Positions 7,415 to 16,594 are shown, counted from the stretch's first letter. The stretch is 64,000 bases of DNA from B2-G16 sp964528085 (GCA_964528085.1 CAZGRE010000001.1:16834-80833); one strand, 5' to 3'. The notes: a model not told the origin generated them from the letters alone. Program-made: numbers and translations.

Positions 7415-9138
7415 TGAGATCGATCCTCCGTGAGGGGAGGGAGTGGAGGATAGCCCCTCCTCCGGATGAGACCCTCGTCGGAACGATTCAACGATCCCTC
7501 GACTGTTCACGACCGTTCGCCGTCCTCCTCGCCCAGCGGGGAGGGGATTCGTGGGAGGGGTTGATCGACCCGGATCGAAGCAGCTTTCATTCCCCGTTTG
7601 AGCTTCCCGACATGGAGCGGGCGATCCTCCGGATCAGGGAGGCGATCGAGCGGAAGGAGAAGGTCTTCATCCACGGGGATTTCGATGTCGACGGCCTCTC
7701 CGGCGCCGCCGTCCTCTACCGCGGCCTCCGCCCCCTCTTCCCTCCGAACTCGATAAAGGTGGAGGTCGGCGATCGCCTCCACGGGCACGGTCCATCGCAC
7801 CCGTTCGTCATGCGGGCGATCGACGAGGGGTTCTCCCTCGTCATAACGGTCGACTGCGGGGTAGGGAGCCACGATGAGATCGCCGAGCTCTCCCGGGCGG
7901 GGATCGACACGATCGTCACCGACCACCACCTCCCAGCCGGCGAGCTCCCCCCGGCTGTGGCGATCGTCGACCCGCACCGATCGGAGAGCACCTACCCGAA
8001 CCGGCACCTCGCCGGGGTCGGGGTTGCGTACAAGCTGATCGAGGGACTCCACTCCCGGCTCGGGGACCCTCCCCCCCGCCATCTCCTCGACCTCGTCGCC
8101 CTGGGTACGGTCGCCGACCTCGTCCCGCTTTCGAGCGACGGGGATAGCGAAAACCGCGCCATCGTTCGGGAGGGATTCTCGTTGATCGCGGATGGGAATG
8201 GATCGTCCCTCGGGATCCGAGAGCTCCTCTCCCGGTTCTCGATCAACCCGAAGAAGATGACGACATCGGACATCGGGTACCTTGTCGCCCCGAAGCTGAA
8301 CGCCGCCAACCGGGCCGGGGATCCGAAGGTCGCGTTCCTCCTCTTGATCACCGAGGATCCGGAGAAGGCATCCTACCTGGCCGAGATCCTCCTCGACTAC
8401 AACCGGGACAGGGAAATCGCCCAGAACGACCTCCTCGCCCAGGCTGAGGGGATGATCCGCAGCGGAGGGATGGATCCGCGGGATTCGGGGTTCGTCTTCA
8501 TCGTGGGGGATTACTGGAACGAGGGGATCCTCGGGCTCGTCGCATCAAACCTGACCGAGCGCTACCGCGTCCCGTCGGTCGTCCTGTCGCGGGGGGAGAG
8601 GATCAGCCGCGGCTCATGCCGGAGCATCGGGGATTTCGACGTCACCGCCTGCCTCAAGGCGAATGCCGACCTCCTCCTCCAGTACGGGGGACACCGGATG
8701 GCGGCCGGCTTCTCGATCGCCACCGATGCGATCGAGAAGCTCGAGGAGAGGCTCGAGTCATACATCGCCGCCCACCGCTCGGAGATCCTGGCGCTTGCGC
8801 CGGAGAGGATCGATACCACGGCCGACCTCCATGAGATTGACACCCGCCTGTACACCGAGCTCGCCTCCCTCTCCCCGTACGGGCCGGGGAATCCGCCGCC
8901 AACGTTCCTATTGCAGGGCTGCGCCTTTCAGGGGCTCACCCTCGTCGGGAACCGGCGCCAGCACCTTAAAGGGAGGATCGTCCAGGGGGAGAACTCCCTC
9001 CCGTTCATCGCATTCCGAATGGGGAGATACCTGAGCCGGTTCGAGGAAGGAGAAGGCACCTCCCTGATCTTCCGTGTCGGCTTCGACGATTGGCAGGGAT
9101 CCGTCCAGGTGCAGGGGATCGACCTCGTCGCCGACTGA
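7414..9138 (+). CDS. recJ: Single-strand DNA exonuclease RecJ
   Basis: This 574-residue 5'-3' single-strand exonuclease acts in recombination and repair. DHH-superfamily metal motifs are present: HGDFDVDGLSGAA (Asp89, 91, 93), VITVDCG, TDHH (170-172) and LVALGTVADLVPL. The DHHA1 region has QYGGHRMAAGFSI. A C-terminal OB-like part follows (FLLQGCAFQGLTL). The ATG shares one base with the secF stop, so the genes are coupled. The stop at 9138 abuts the mnmE stop on the other strand. Confidence 0.94.
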   Translation: MRSILREGREWRIAPPPDETLVGTIQRSLDCSRPFAVLLAQRGGDSWEGLIDPDRSSFHSPFELPDMERAILRIREAIERKEKVFIHGDFDVDGLSGAAVLYRGLRPLFPPNSIKVEVGDRLHGHGPSHPFVMRAIDEGFSLVITVDCGVGSHDEIAELSRAGIDTIVTDHHLPAGELPPAVAIVDPHRSESTYPNRHLAGVGVAYKLIEGLHSRLGDPPPRHLLDLVALGTVADLVPLSSDGDSENRAIVREGFSLIADGNGSSLGIRELLSRFSINPKKMTTSDIGYLVAPKLNAANRAGDPKVAFLLLITEDPEKASYLAEILLDYNRDREIAQNDLLAQAEGMIRSGGMDPRDSGFVFIVGDYWNEGILGLVASNLTERYRVPSVVLSRGERISRGSCRSIGDFDVTACLKANADLLLQYGGHRMAAGFSIATDAIEKLEERLESYIAAHRSEILALAPERIDTTADLHEIDTRLYTELASLSPYGPGNPPPTFLLQGCAFQGLTLVGNRRQHLKGRIVQGENSLPFIAFRMGRYLSRFEEGEGTSLIFRVGFDDWQGSVQVQGIDLVAD

Positions 9139-10494
9139 TCACTTCCCGACGCAGAACCGAGAGAAGATGCGATCGAGGATCGCCTCGCTGAGATCGATCC
9201 CCTGAAGCTCGCCGCTCGCCCTGTACGCTTCACGGAGCTCCTCGGCGACCATGTCGGGGGATCCCCCTCCCTCTATCGCTCGGATCCCCCGCGATACCGC
9301 ATCGTTCAGCCGCCGGAGGAGATCCCGCTCCCAGGTGTCGAGGAGGAGGATCGTATTCCGCGCTGGTAGCTTCCCTCCGATCAAAAGATCGAGGATCGTC
9401 GAGCGGAGACGATCTATCCCATCCCCTTTCTCGGCCGACACGGTGACCTTGCACCACGGGAGGGCCGGGAGATCACCGATCCGGGAAGGTAGATCGGACT
9501 TGTTCAGGACGAGGACGACGGGGATACCCCATTCCTCGGCGAGGAGCCGGCGATCCTCGTCGGCCAGCGGCTCGCTCCTATCGAGAACGAGGAGGAGGAG
9601 ATCGGCGCGGTTCACCGCCTCGCGCGCCCGGACGACCCCCTCCTCCTCGACCGGACCGGTCGGCTCGCGGAGGCCGGCCGTGTCGATCAGGCGGACAGGG
9701 ACGCCTCCGATCCCCGTCTCCCCCTCGACCGTATCCCGGGTCGTCCCGGGGATCGGGGTGACGATCGCCCGCCGCTCGGAGAGGATCGCATTGAGAAGGG
9801 TCGATTTCCCGACGTTCGGCCGACCGATGATCGCGACCGTCAGCCCCTCACGCACCGCCCTGCCATCCTCGGCGAGTTGCAAAAGGTCGGCTACCCGCTT
9901 AGCCATCCGGGTGAGGGGCTCAACGAGACGGGCGACGTCCGCCTCGAAATCGGGGAAATCGAGCCCCACCTCCAACTCAGCGAGGAGCCTCCCCAACCCC
10001 TCGCGGACCCCGGCGATCGCCGTCGAGAACCTACCTTCGAGCCGATCGACGGCCGCCTCCAGACCGAGGGGGGTCTTCGCCCGGACGATGTCGAGGACGG
10101 CCTGCGCCTGGTCGAGGGATATCCGGCCGTTCAGGAACGCCCGCTTCGTAAACTCCCCCGGACCGGCGGTCCTCGCCCCGCCGGCGAGGACCGCATCGAG
10201 GATGGAGCGGGTCGCAACGATCCCGCCGTGGGAGTCGATCTCGACTACGTCCTCGCGCGTGTAGCTCCTCGGGGCGCGCATCACCGCCACGAGGACCTCG
10301 TCGAGGAGACGGCCGTCGCGGAGGATGTGCCCGTAGCGGAGGGTGTGAGAGGGAACATCGGACAGGCTCACCCCGTCGGCGGGGCGGAACAACCGATCGA
10401 CGATCGGGATCGAGCCCGGCCCGCTCAACCGGACGATCCCGATCCCCCCCTCCCCCAGCGGGGTGGAGAGGGCGGCGATCGTGTCACCGATCAT
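9139..10494 (-). CDS. mnmE: tRNA modification GTPase MnmE
   Basis: MnmE (451 residues) works with MnmG to modify U34 of certain tRNAs. The N-terminal folate-binding domain starts MIGDTIAALSTPLGEGGIGI and includes the typical GGARTAGPGEFTKRAFLNGR. The inserted G domain shows GRPNVGKST, a DTAGLR switch and NKSD. The C-terminus ends FCVGK, the expected CxGK. It is last in the yidC-jag-mnmE operon and its start overlaps the end of jag by 11 bp. Confidence 0.96.
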   Translation of the reverse strand: MIGDTIAALSTPLGEGGIGIVRLSGPGSIPIVDRLFRPADGVSLSDVPSHTLRYGHILRDGRLLDEVLVAVMRAPRSYTREDVVEIDSHGGIVATRSILDAVLAGGARTAGPGEFTKRAFLNGRISLDQAQAVLDIVRAKTPLGLEAAVDRLEGRFSTAIAGVREGLGRLLAELEVGLDFPDFEADVARLVEPLTRMAKRVADLLQLAEDGRAVREGLTVAIIGRPNVGKSTLLNAILSERRAIVTPIPGTTRDTVEGETGIGGVPVRLIDTAGLREPTGPVEEEGVVRAREAVNRADLLLLVLDRSEPLADEDRRLLAEEWGIPVVLVLNKSDLPSRIGDLPALPWCKVTVSAEKGDGIDRLRSTILDLLIGGKLPARNTILLLDTWERDLLRRLNDAVSRGIRAIEGGGSPDMVAEELREAYRASGELQGIDLSEAILDRIFSRFCVGK

Positions 10495-10933
10495 CCGGTT
10501 CGATCACCACCCGGCGGTTCTCACCCTCGCCGACGCTGTGCGTCCGCACCCCCGGGTAGTTGGCCAACGTGACGTGAATCGTACGCCGCTCGTGCGCCGG
10601 CATCGCGTTCAACCGGACGCGCTTGTGCTCGCGGACGACGGCCTCGGCCGTCGACAGGGCGAACCGGATCAGCTCGGCCCTCCTCCGCTTCACCGCCCCG
10701 TTTATGTCGAGGACGATCTCGGCCTCCCTCCCAGTCCGCCGGCGGATAGCACCGCGGAGGAGGTGTTCGAGGGCGGTCAGCACCGGCCTCTCTTCCGGAA
10801 GGGTGAACATGCTCCCGACGAGGTTGACGTACAGCCCATCGGGCGGCTCTTCCTCGATCTCGAAGGAGACGTCCTCCTCCAGGATCGAGATGAGCTCCTT
10901 CAGATAGGCCTCGACCTCATCCTTCATCTCCAT
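10484..10933 (-). CDS. jag: Jag/KhpB-type RNA-binding protein, KH + R3H
   Basis: This is a predicted RNA-binding protein of about 149 residues in its usual place between yidC and mnmE. The C-terminal R3H domain is clear (NAMPAHERRTIH, then HVTLANYPGVRTHSVGEGE). The preceding KH-like segment reads VNLVGSMFTLPEERPVLTAL. The GXXG loop normally seen in Jag is replaced by TLPEE. The N-terminal Jag_N domain is absent. ATG 10933 has GGAGGGG at good spacing; ATG 10927 is equally possible. It overlaps the end of yidC. Confidence 0.85.
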   Translation of the reverse strand: MEMKDEVEAYLKELISILEEDVSFEIEEEPPDGLYVNLVGSMFTLPEERPVLTALEHLLRGAIRRRTGREAEIVLDINGAVKRRRAELIRFALSTAEAVVREHKRVRLNAMPAHERRTIHVTLANYPGVRTHSVGEGENRRVVIEPDDR

Positions 10934-12464
10934 CTTCCCCTCCGTCATCGGAGTCCGAGGTGTCCCCAGCGAGGGCAGGCTGGGCCTCATCGGTCCGCGC
11001 CATCTCCCAGTTCACGATCGCCTGTTGCCCGACCTGGGCTCCGGTCGTCAACAGGTAATAGAGCCAGAGGCCGGCCGGGAACCGCCAGAGAAGGACGGCC
11101 ATGAAGATTGGAAAGACGTATCCGAAGTACTTTTGCCCTCCGGTTGTCTCCCCGGTCGGTTTCGGGGTCATCAGCCATTGCTGGAGGATCATCAACCCAG
11201 TGGTCAGAATGACGAGGATGAAGTACGGGTCGGGCCTGCTCAGATCGGGGACCCAGAGGAAGCCGGGGGAGAGGTGGATCAGCTCGCCGGAGTGGAGGAT
11301 CGCCCGCCAGATCAGGACGAGTATCGGAAGCTGGACGAGCATCGGTAGGCATCCCCCCATCGGGTTGACCCCCTCCTTCTTGTACAGCTCCATCATCTTC
11401 TGCTGAAGGAGCTGACGGTCGTCCTTGAACCGCTCCTGGATCCGCTTGAGCTTCGGCTGAAGCTTTTGCATCTTCGACATCGAGTGGTACTGCTTCCGCA
11501 TCAACGGGAAGAGGACGATCCTCGTCAGGAGGGTGAACAGGATGATCGCCCAGCCGTAGTTCCCGGTCGCCCGGTAGAGGGTCCCGAGGAACTGGATCAC
11601 CGGGATCATCAACCGCGCCCCGATGCCCGGTTCGTCGAGGGCGGCGAGCCCGGCCGCCTCCATCAGGAGGTATCTCCGCCTCCCACCGTAAAGGGAGTAA
11701 TGAAAGACGCTCGTACCCTGGGCTGCTACCATCGTCACCCCGAACCGTTCGCTCCCGGCTGGGGTCCTCTCAACGAACGGGGAGACCTCCTCTCCCCGCG
11801 GGGAGAGGAAGAAGACGATCGTCTTATCCATCAGCCCGATCCCATCGAACGAGGCATATGAGCCCGGGGCGAGGACGTCGGTCAGCGGCTCGCCATCGAA
11901 AATGTAGTGGAGGCTCGGCCCGCTGTTCCTCGGGATGTGCTCGCCGAGGAGCATCGACAACTGAAGCGGCGATCCCGTCCGATTATCGACTGTGAGCTTG
12001 CACTCGATCGTGTAGATCGCATCCGGATCGATCGTATATTCCTTCGTGATCGTCGCCGTCTCGAACTCCCCTACAAAGGTGATGACGAGCGCCCCGGAAT
12101 CGGTCCGCTCCGGTCCCTGGAGCGAATAGACCCCCTCCTCAAACCCCTCCCCTTGGATAGCAAACGGGAACTGCGCATCAGCCACGTACTGCCGCTCAAG
12201 CGTCTTCGGATCGGTCTTCGTCCCGGGGAGAAGCTCCACCACGGTCGATCCGTACGTGGTGAACGTGAGGAAGAGGCTCTTCATCACCCCTCCCTCCTCG
12301 GAGAAGATGTAATCAGCGAGAGGGGTTACAACCTCGATATCCGTTATGCCATCGTGCTCGTCACGGGAATAGGTGATACCACTCCCCGTCGCGGTCGACA
12401 TCACCGAAACTGCGAGCAGGACAAAGAATACCGACCATACCAAACCGATACGCCGTTTTCCCAC
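10917..12464 (-). CDS. yidC: Membrane protein insertase YidC
   Basis: This 515-residue insertase has a signal-anchor helix at 6-26, a large periplasmic beta domain (about 30-270), then the Oxa1/YidC core. The core is recognised by GNYGWAIILFTLLTRIVLFP with its conserved basic residue, MRKQYHSMSKMQKLQPKLK, and NPMGGCLPMLVQLPIL. The tail is acidic (DSDDGGEDGDEG) instead of the basic tail of many Gram-positive homologues. It heads the operon yidC-jag-mnmE; rpmH and rnpA, common upstream neighbours, are absent. It diverges from ribE. Confidence 0.95.
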   Translation of the reverse strand: MGKRRIGLVWSVFFVLLAVSVMSTATGSGITYSRDEHDGITDIEVVTPLADYIFSEEGGVMKSLFLTFTTYGSTVVELLPGTKTDPKTLERQYVADAQFPFAIQGEGFEEGVYSLQGPERTDSGALVITFVGEFETATITKEYTIDPDAIYTIECKLTVDNRTGSPLQLSMLLGEHIPRNSGPSLHYIFDGEPLTDVLAPGSYASFDGIGLMDKTIVFFLSPRGEEVSPFVERTPAGSERFGVTMVAAQGTSVFHYSLYGGRRRYLLMEAAGLAALDEPGIGARLMIPVIQFLGTLYRATGNYGWAIILFTLLTRIVLFPLMRKQYHSMSKMQKLQPKLKRIQERFKDDRQLLQQKMMELYKKEGVNPMGGCLPMLVQLPILVLIWRAILHSGELIHLSPGFLWVPDLSRPDPYFILVILTTGLMILQQWLMTPKPTGETTGGQKYFGYVFPIFMAVLLWRFPAGLWLYYLLTTGAQVGQQAIVNWEMARTDEAQPALAGDTSDSDDGGEDGDEG

Positions 12465-12498
12465 GGTGACCTCCTGAAAGGAAGGGTATCGCGGAGAA

Positions 12499-12518
12499 AA
12501 CGGAGTTGCAACTCCGTT
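12499..12518. promoter_or_regulatory. Perfect 20-bp palindrome between yidC and ribE
   Basis: AACGGAGTTGCAACTCCGTT is an exact inverted repeat with no loop, so a DNA operator is likelier than an RNA hairpin. Its right end overlaps the -35 box of the ribE promoter, and it lies 35-54 bp upstream of the yidC start, where it could cover a yidC promoter. No regulator can be named. Confidence 0.5.
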
Positions 12519-12545
12519 GAACAGGGCATTCCGATCCGATACACT
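12517..12545 (+). promoter_or_regulatory. Promoter of the riboflavin operon
   Basis: -35 TTGAAC (12517-12522), 17-bp spacer, -10 TACACT (12540-12545). The predicted start (about 12552) is only some 5 bases before the ribE ATG. There is therefore no room for an FMN riboswitch or a ribosome site. Confidence 0.6.
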
Positions 12546-12556
12546 CGTCCCTGTCG

Positions 12557-13147
12557 ATGTTCACGGGGATCGTACAGGGTCTTGGAGTCCTCCGCAGGAG
12601 GAGCCCGGGTGAGGTCGAGATCGGCCTTCCATCCTCGGTGCGCGACCGTCTTGAGATCGGAGGGAGCATCGCGGTGAACGGGGTCTGCCTGACGGTGAAA
12701 GGGGTCACCGATGGATCGTTCCGAGCCGACATCTCCCCTGAGACGCTGGCGCGGACGACCCTCGGCCGGATTCGGACGGAGGAGAGGGTGAACCTCGAGC
12801 TCCCCCTCACGCTCAGCGCTCCCCTCGACGGACACCTCGTCCTCGGCCACGTCGACGCGATCGGCCGGATCGCGGCGTTCTACCGCGAGCGGGAGGGATT
12901 CGCCCTGATCGTCTCGTATCCCTCGGAGTACCGCCGATACGTGGTGGAGAAGGGATCGATCGCCGTCGATGGGATAAGCCTCACCCCGTACGCCATCGAT
13001 GGGAATACGTTCCGGTGTGCCGTGATCGAGGAGACGTACGAAAGGACGAATCTGAAGGAGAGAAAGAGCGGGGATCCGGTGAACCTTGAGTTTGACATCA
13101 TGGCGAAATACATCGAGGGGATGATCCGAATTGTTCATCGCGATTGA
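12557..13147 (+). CDS. ribE: Riboflavin synthase, alpha chain
   Basis: The enzyme (196 residues) dismutates two 6,7-dimethyl-8-ribityllumazine into riboflavin. Two lumazine-binding repeats are visible: MFTGIVQGLGVL with GGSIAVNGVCLTV and FRADISPETLARTT, then the second copy with GHLVLGHVDAIGRI, KGSIAVDGISLTPYAI and YERTNL. No Shine-Dalgarno sequence precedes the ATG and the predicted transcript start is about 5 nt away, so translation is probably leaderless. It heads ribE-ribBA-ribH; ribD is not in the window. Confidence 0.95.
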   Translation: MFTGIVQGLGVLRRRSPGEVEIGLPSSVRDRLEIGGSIAVNGVCLTVKGVTDGSFRADISPETLARTTLGRIRTEERVNLELPLTLSAPLDGHLVLGHVDAIGRIAAFYREREGFALIVSYPSEYRRYVVEKGSIAVDGISLTPYAIDGNTFRCAVIEETYERTNLKERKSGDPVNLEFDIMAKYIEGMIRIVHRD

Positions 13148-14330
13148 AGAGGCGATCCGGAGGTTCGCAAACGGGGAGATCCTGATCATCGTCGACGATG
13201 AGGACCGGGAGAACGAGGGGGACCTCGTCATCGCCGCCGAGCACGTGAGCCCGGAGGCGATAAACTTCATGGCGACCTACGGCCGGGGGCTGATCTGCGC
13301 CCCGATAAGCGAGTCCCGGGGACGGGAGCTGAACCTCTCCCCGATGTGTCCGGAGAACACGGCGCTGCACGGGACGCGGTTCACCGTGTCGGTCGATGCG
13401 AAGAAGGGGATCACGACCGGGATATCCGCTCACGACCGGGCCGAGACGATCCGCCTACTTGTCGATCCCTCGACCCGGCCGGACGATCTCGCCCGGCCCG
13501 GTCACGTCTTCCCGTTGATCGCGCGGGAGGGAGGGGTCCTGAAGCGGGCCGGCCACACTGAGGCGGCGGTCGATCTCTCCCGGCTCGCCGGGCTGAAGCC
13601 GGCTGCGGTCCTGTGCGAGATCTTAAACGAGGACGGGACGATGGCCCGCCTCCCCCAGCTTCTAGAGTTCGCCGAGAGACACGCCCTTTCCATTATCAGC
13701 ATCGCCGATCTGATCGCCTATCGGAAGCGGACCGAGCGCCTCGTCGAGCGGGTCGCCGAGGCGAACCTCCCGACCGTCTACGGGACGTTCAGGATCATAA
13801 GCTACACGAGCCCGATCGAGGACGAGGAGCACGTCGCCCTGATCAAGGGGAAGGTTGAAGGGGAGAAGGACGTCCTCGTCCGCGTCCACTCCGAATGCCT
13901 GACCGGTGACGTCTTCGGGTCCCTGCGCTGCGACTGCGGGGAACAGCTCCACCGGGCGCTCCGGATGATCGAGAAGGAGGGGCGCGGCGTCCTTGTCTAC
14001 ATGCGCCAGGAAGGGAGGGGGATCGGGCTGAAGAACAAGGTCTGCGCCTATCAGCTCCAGGACAGCGGGCTCGACACGGTGGAAGCGAACGAGAAGCTCG
14101 GCTTCGGTCCCGACCTGCGCGATTACGGGATCGGGGCCCAGATCCTGTGCGACCTCGGCCTGACGACGATCCGCCTCCTCACGAACAACCCGAAGAAGAT
14201 AGTCGGCCTCTCCGGGTACGGCCTGACGATCACGGAGCAGGTCCCGATCGAGATACCGCCGAACGAGTACAACCGCAACTACTTAAAGACGAAGAAGGAA
14301 AAGCTCGGGCATACGCTGACCGGGGTGTGA
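13131..14330 (+). CDS. ribBA: Bifunctional DHBP synthase / GTP cyclohydrolase II
   Basis: The 399-residue fusion supplies both precursors of lumazine. RibB part (about 1-200): IVDDEDRENEGDLVIAAE, then GRGLICAPI and the RAGHTEAAVDL motif. RibA part (about 205-399): VRVHSECLTGDVFGSLRCDC with the zinc Cys/Cys site, YMRQEGRGIGL, and LLTNNPKKI. The start is TTG 13131 with GAGGGG upstream, 17 bp inside ribE, which implies coupling. ribH follows after 25 bp. Confidence 0.95.
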   Translation: MFIAIEEAIRRFANGEILIIVDDEDRENEGDLVIAAEHVSPEAINFMATYGRGLICAPISESRGRELNLSPMCPENTALHGTRFTVSVDAKKGITTGISAHDRAETIRLLVDPSTRPDDLARPGHVFPLIAREGGVLKRAGHTEAAVDLSRLAGLKPAAVLCEILNEDGTMARLPQLLEFAERHALSIISIADLIAYRKRTERLVERVAEANLPTVYGTFRIISYTSPIEDEEHVALIKGKVEGEKDVLVRVHSECLTGDVFGSLRCDCGEQLHRALRMIEKEGRGVLVYMRQEGRGIGLKNKVCAYQLQDSGLDTVEANEKLGFGPDLRDYGIGAQILCDLGLTTIRLLTNNPKKIVGLSGYGLTITEQVPIEIPPNEYNRNYLKTKKEKLGHTLTGV

Positions 14331-14355
14331 AGGCGTAATGGTTTAGGAGGTCAGA

Positions 14356-14823
14356 ATGGGAAAGGTCTTCGAAGGAAAACTCGATGGGAGCGGGCTCCGC
14401 ATCGGGATCGTCATAAGCCGGTTCAACGAACTGATCACCGGGCACCTCCTCTCAGGGGCCCTCGACCGCTTCCGCCGCTCGAACGTCCCTGAAGAATCCA
14501 TCGACATCGCTTGGGTCCCCGGCTCGTTCGAGGTCCCGCGGGCGGCGAAGGCGCTCGCCTCCACCGGCAGGTACGACGGGATAGCAGCCCTCGCCGCCGT
14601 CATCCGGGGGGCGACCCCTCATTTCGAGTACATCGCCGCCGAGGTGAGCAAGGGGCTCGCCCGGTTGAACCTCGATTCACCCGTACCGATCGCGTTCGGG
14701 GTGATCACGGCCGACACGATCGAGCAGGCGATCGAACGAGCGGGGACGAAGGCGGGGAACAAGGGGGCCGAGGCAGCGGAGACGCTGATCGAGATGGTGA
14801 ACGTCCTGCGAGAGATCGGATGA
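14356..14823 (+). CDS. ribH: 6,7-dimethyl-8-ribityllumazine synthase
   Basis: This 155-residue enzyme condenses DHBP with the pyrimidine to lumazine. Landmarks: GIVISRFNELITGHLLSGAL, the VPGSFEVP loop, AAVIRGATPHFEYIAAEVSK with the catalytic His, and PIAFGVITADTIEQAIERAG. The start has GGAGG 6 bases upstream. The stop overlaps the hisS start (ATGA), tying histidyl-tRNA synthetase to the riboflavin operon. Confidence 0.96.
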   Translation: MGKVFEGKLDGSGLRIGIVISRFNELITGHLLSGALDRFRRSNVPEESIDIAWVPGSFEVPRAAKALASTGRYDGIAALAAVIRGATPHFEYIAAEVSKGLARLNLDSPVPIAFGVITADTIEQAIERAGTKAGNKGAEAAETLIEMVNVLREIG

Positions 14824-16109
14824 AGTACGAGCCGGTCCGGGGGATGCGCGACATCCTCCCCGACGAGGTGCGCTGGTGGCGGCTCGTCGAGGAGACGTTC
14901 CGCGAGATAGCCCGCCTGTACAACTACCGGGAGATCCGCTTCCCGATCGTCGAGGCGACCGAACTCTTCACCCGAGGGATAGGCGAGGCGACCGAGGTCG
15001 TCGGGAAGCAGATGTACACCTTCCCCGATCGGAAGGGGAGGAGCCTCACCCTCCGACCGGAGGGGACGGCGTCGGTCGCCCGCGCCTATCTGACCGGGGG
15101 ACTGCAGACGGAGGACCCGTTCCAGAAGTGGTTCTACATCGGGCCGATGTTCCGCTACGAGAAGCCGCAGAAGGGGCGCTCACGTCAGTTCCATCAGTAC
15201 GGGATCGAGGCGATCGGCTCGCTCGATCCGGGGCTCGATGCCGAGGTGATCGCCCTTGCCTGGTCGCTGATGAAGAGGCTCGGCTTGAGCGGCCTCAGCC
15301 TCCGGCTGAACTCGATCGGCTGCTCCGAGGACCGACTCCGCTACCGGGATGCCCTCAAGGAGCACTTTGCCGACCGGATCTCCTCGATGTGCTCCGACTG
15401 CCAGCGCCGCTATCAGGACAACCCTCTTCGCATCCTCGACTGCAAGAAGGAGACCTGCCGGCCGCATATCGAGTCGGCCCCGGCGAGCGTCGATTTTCTC
15501 TGTTCCGATTGCAAGGAGCATTTCGCAGGGGTGAGGGAACGGCTCGATCTCCTCGGGCTCGACTACGAGGTCGACTCCCAGCTGGTCAGGGGGCTCGACT
15601 ACTACACCCGGACCGTCTTCGAGCTCGTCTCGGACGCCCTCGGCGCCCAGGACAGCCTCCTCGGCGGCGGGCGCTACGACGGGCTGATCGAAGCCCTCGG
15701 CGGGCCGCCGACCCCGGCGATCGGGTTCGCCGGGGGGATGGAGCGGCTCGTCATCGCCCTGCAAGGGGCCGGTATCCACCCCGATCCCGAGCGGATCGAC
15801 CTGTTCATCGCAACGCTCGGCAATGAGGCCTCCCTTATCGGCCTGAAGCTCGCCGAGGGGATCCGGAGGGCCGGGTTCGCGGTCGACCTCGATCATCGGA
15901 GAAGATCGCTCCGCAAGCAGCTCACCCTGGCGAACAGGCTGGGGGCGTCCTTCCTCCTCGTCGTGGGGGAGGAGGAACTCAACTCAGGGAAGGGGAGGCT
16001 GAAGGACCTCTCGACAGGGAGGGAGGAGGAGGTCGAGCTGACCGTCGCCGGGATCAACGCTAAACTCGAGGGGAGAACGCCTTATCATGGAGGGGACGAT
16101 GGAGCTTAG
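14820..16109 (+). CDS. hisS: Histidyl-tRNA synthetase
   Basis: A class II aminoacyl-tRNA synthetase of 429 residues, beginning MKYEPVRGMRDILPDEVRWW. Motif 2 region FYIGPMFRYEKPQKGRSRQF and the histidine-A motif GLDYYTRTVFELV are present, with motif 3 AIGFAGGMERL. A Cys-rich insertion (CSDCQRRYQDNP...DFLCSDCKEHF) is typical of many bacterial HisRS. The ATG overlaps the ribH stop. A much longer frame extends upstream to 14511, but it lies inside ribH in another frame and is not used. Confidence 0.96.
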   Translation: MKYEPVRGMRDILPDEVRWWRLVEETFREIARLYNYREIRFPIVEATELFTRGIGEATEVVGKQMYTFPDRKGRSLTLRPEGTASVARAYLTGGLQTEDPFQKWFYIGPMFRYEKPQKGRSRQFHQYGIEAIGSLDPGLDAEVIALAWSLMKRLGLSGLSLRLNSIGCSEDRLRYRDALKEHFADRISSMCSDCQRRYQDNPLRILDCKKETCRPHIESAPASVDFLCSDCKEHFAGVRERLDLLGLDYEVDSQLVRGLDYYTRTVFELVSDALGAQDSLLGGGRYDGLIEALGGPPTPAIGFAGGMERLVIALQGAGIHPDPERIDLFIATLGNEASLIGLKLAEGIRRAGFAVDLDHRRRSLRKQLTLANRLGASFLLVVGEEELNSGKGRLKDLSTGREEEVELTVAGINAKLEGRTPYHGGDDGA

Positions 16110-16581
16110 ACTCGTTAAAATCGAGAACCCGGACGGGCTCAACCTGATCATCGGGCAATCCCACTTCATAAAGACGGTCGAGGACCTGCACGAGGCGCTC
16201 GTCACGAGCGTCCCGGGGATTAGGTTCGGCCTCGCGTTCAACGAGGCATCCGGCCCGTGCCTCATCCGTCACTCCGGGACGGACGAAAACCTCGAGGAGC
16301 TGGCAATCCGGAATGCAAAAGCGATCGGGGCCGGCCACGCGTTCATCGTCTTTCTGAAGGGCGCATTCCCGATCAACGTATTGCACGCGGTAAAGCGCGT
16401 CCCCGAGGTCTGCCGGATATTCTGTGCTACCGCCAACCCGCTTCAAGTTTTGATCGCCGAGACGGAGCAGGGGCGCGGAATCCTCGGGGTGATCGACGGA
16501 TCCTCCCCCAAGGGGACGGAGGGAGAGGCCGATATCGAGGAGAGGAAGGGGTTCCTCCGGAAGATCGGATACAAGCTGTAA
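16099..16581 (+). CDS. Adenosine-specific kinase family protein (PF04008/DUF355 type)
   Basis: The 160-residue product reads MELRLVKIENPDGLNLIIGQ, then FIKTVEDLHEALVTSVPGI, GLAFNEASGPCLIRHSG and GAGHAFIVFLKGAFPINVLH. These blocks are characteristic of a small archaeal/bacterial family named for adenosine binding and kinase activity in an archaeal member. The function in bacteria is poorly known. ATG 16099 is chosen because GGAGGGG lies just before it; ATG 16087 is the alternative. It overlaps the end of hisS by 11 bp. Purine-nucleoside genes elsewhere in the window (ahcY, two BMP systems) make an adenosine role plausible. Confidence 0.85.
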   Translation: MELRLVKIENPDGLNLIIGQSHFIKTVEDLHEALVTSVPGIRFGLAFNEASGPCLIRHSGTDENLEELAIRNAKAIGAGHAFIVFLKGAFPINVLHAVKRVPEVCRIFCATANPLQVLIAETEQGRGILGVIDGSSPKGTEGEADIEERKGFLRKIGYKL

Positions 16582-16594
16582 ACCTGATCCTTAG

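Noticed and set aside
12546..12560. FMN riboswitch upstream of ribE
   Set aside because: There is no room between promoter and ATG and no RFN-element sequence. The region upstream belongs to the yidC leader and palindrome.
14511..14819. N-terminal extension of hisS
   Set aside because: The frame is open but lies entirely within ribH in another frame, and HisRS proteins begin at MKYEPVRGMRD.
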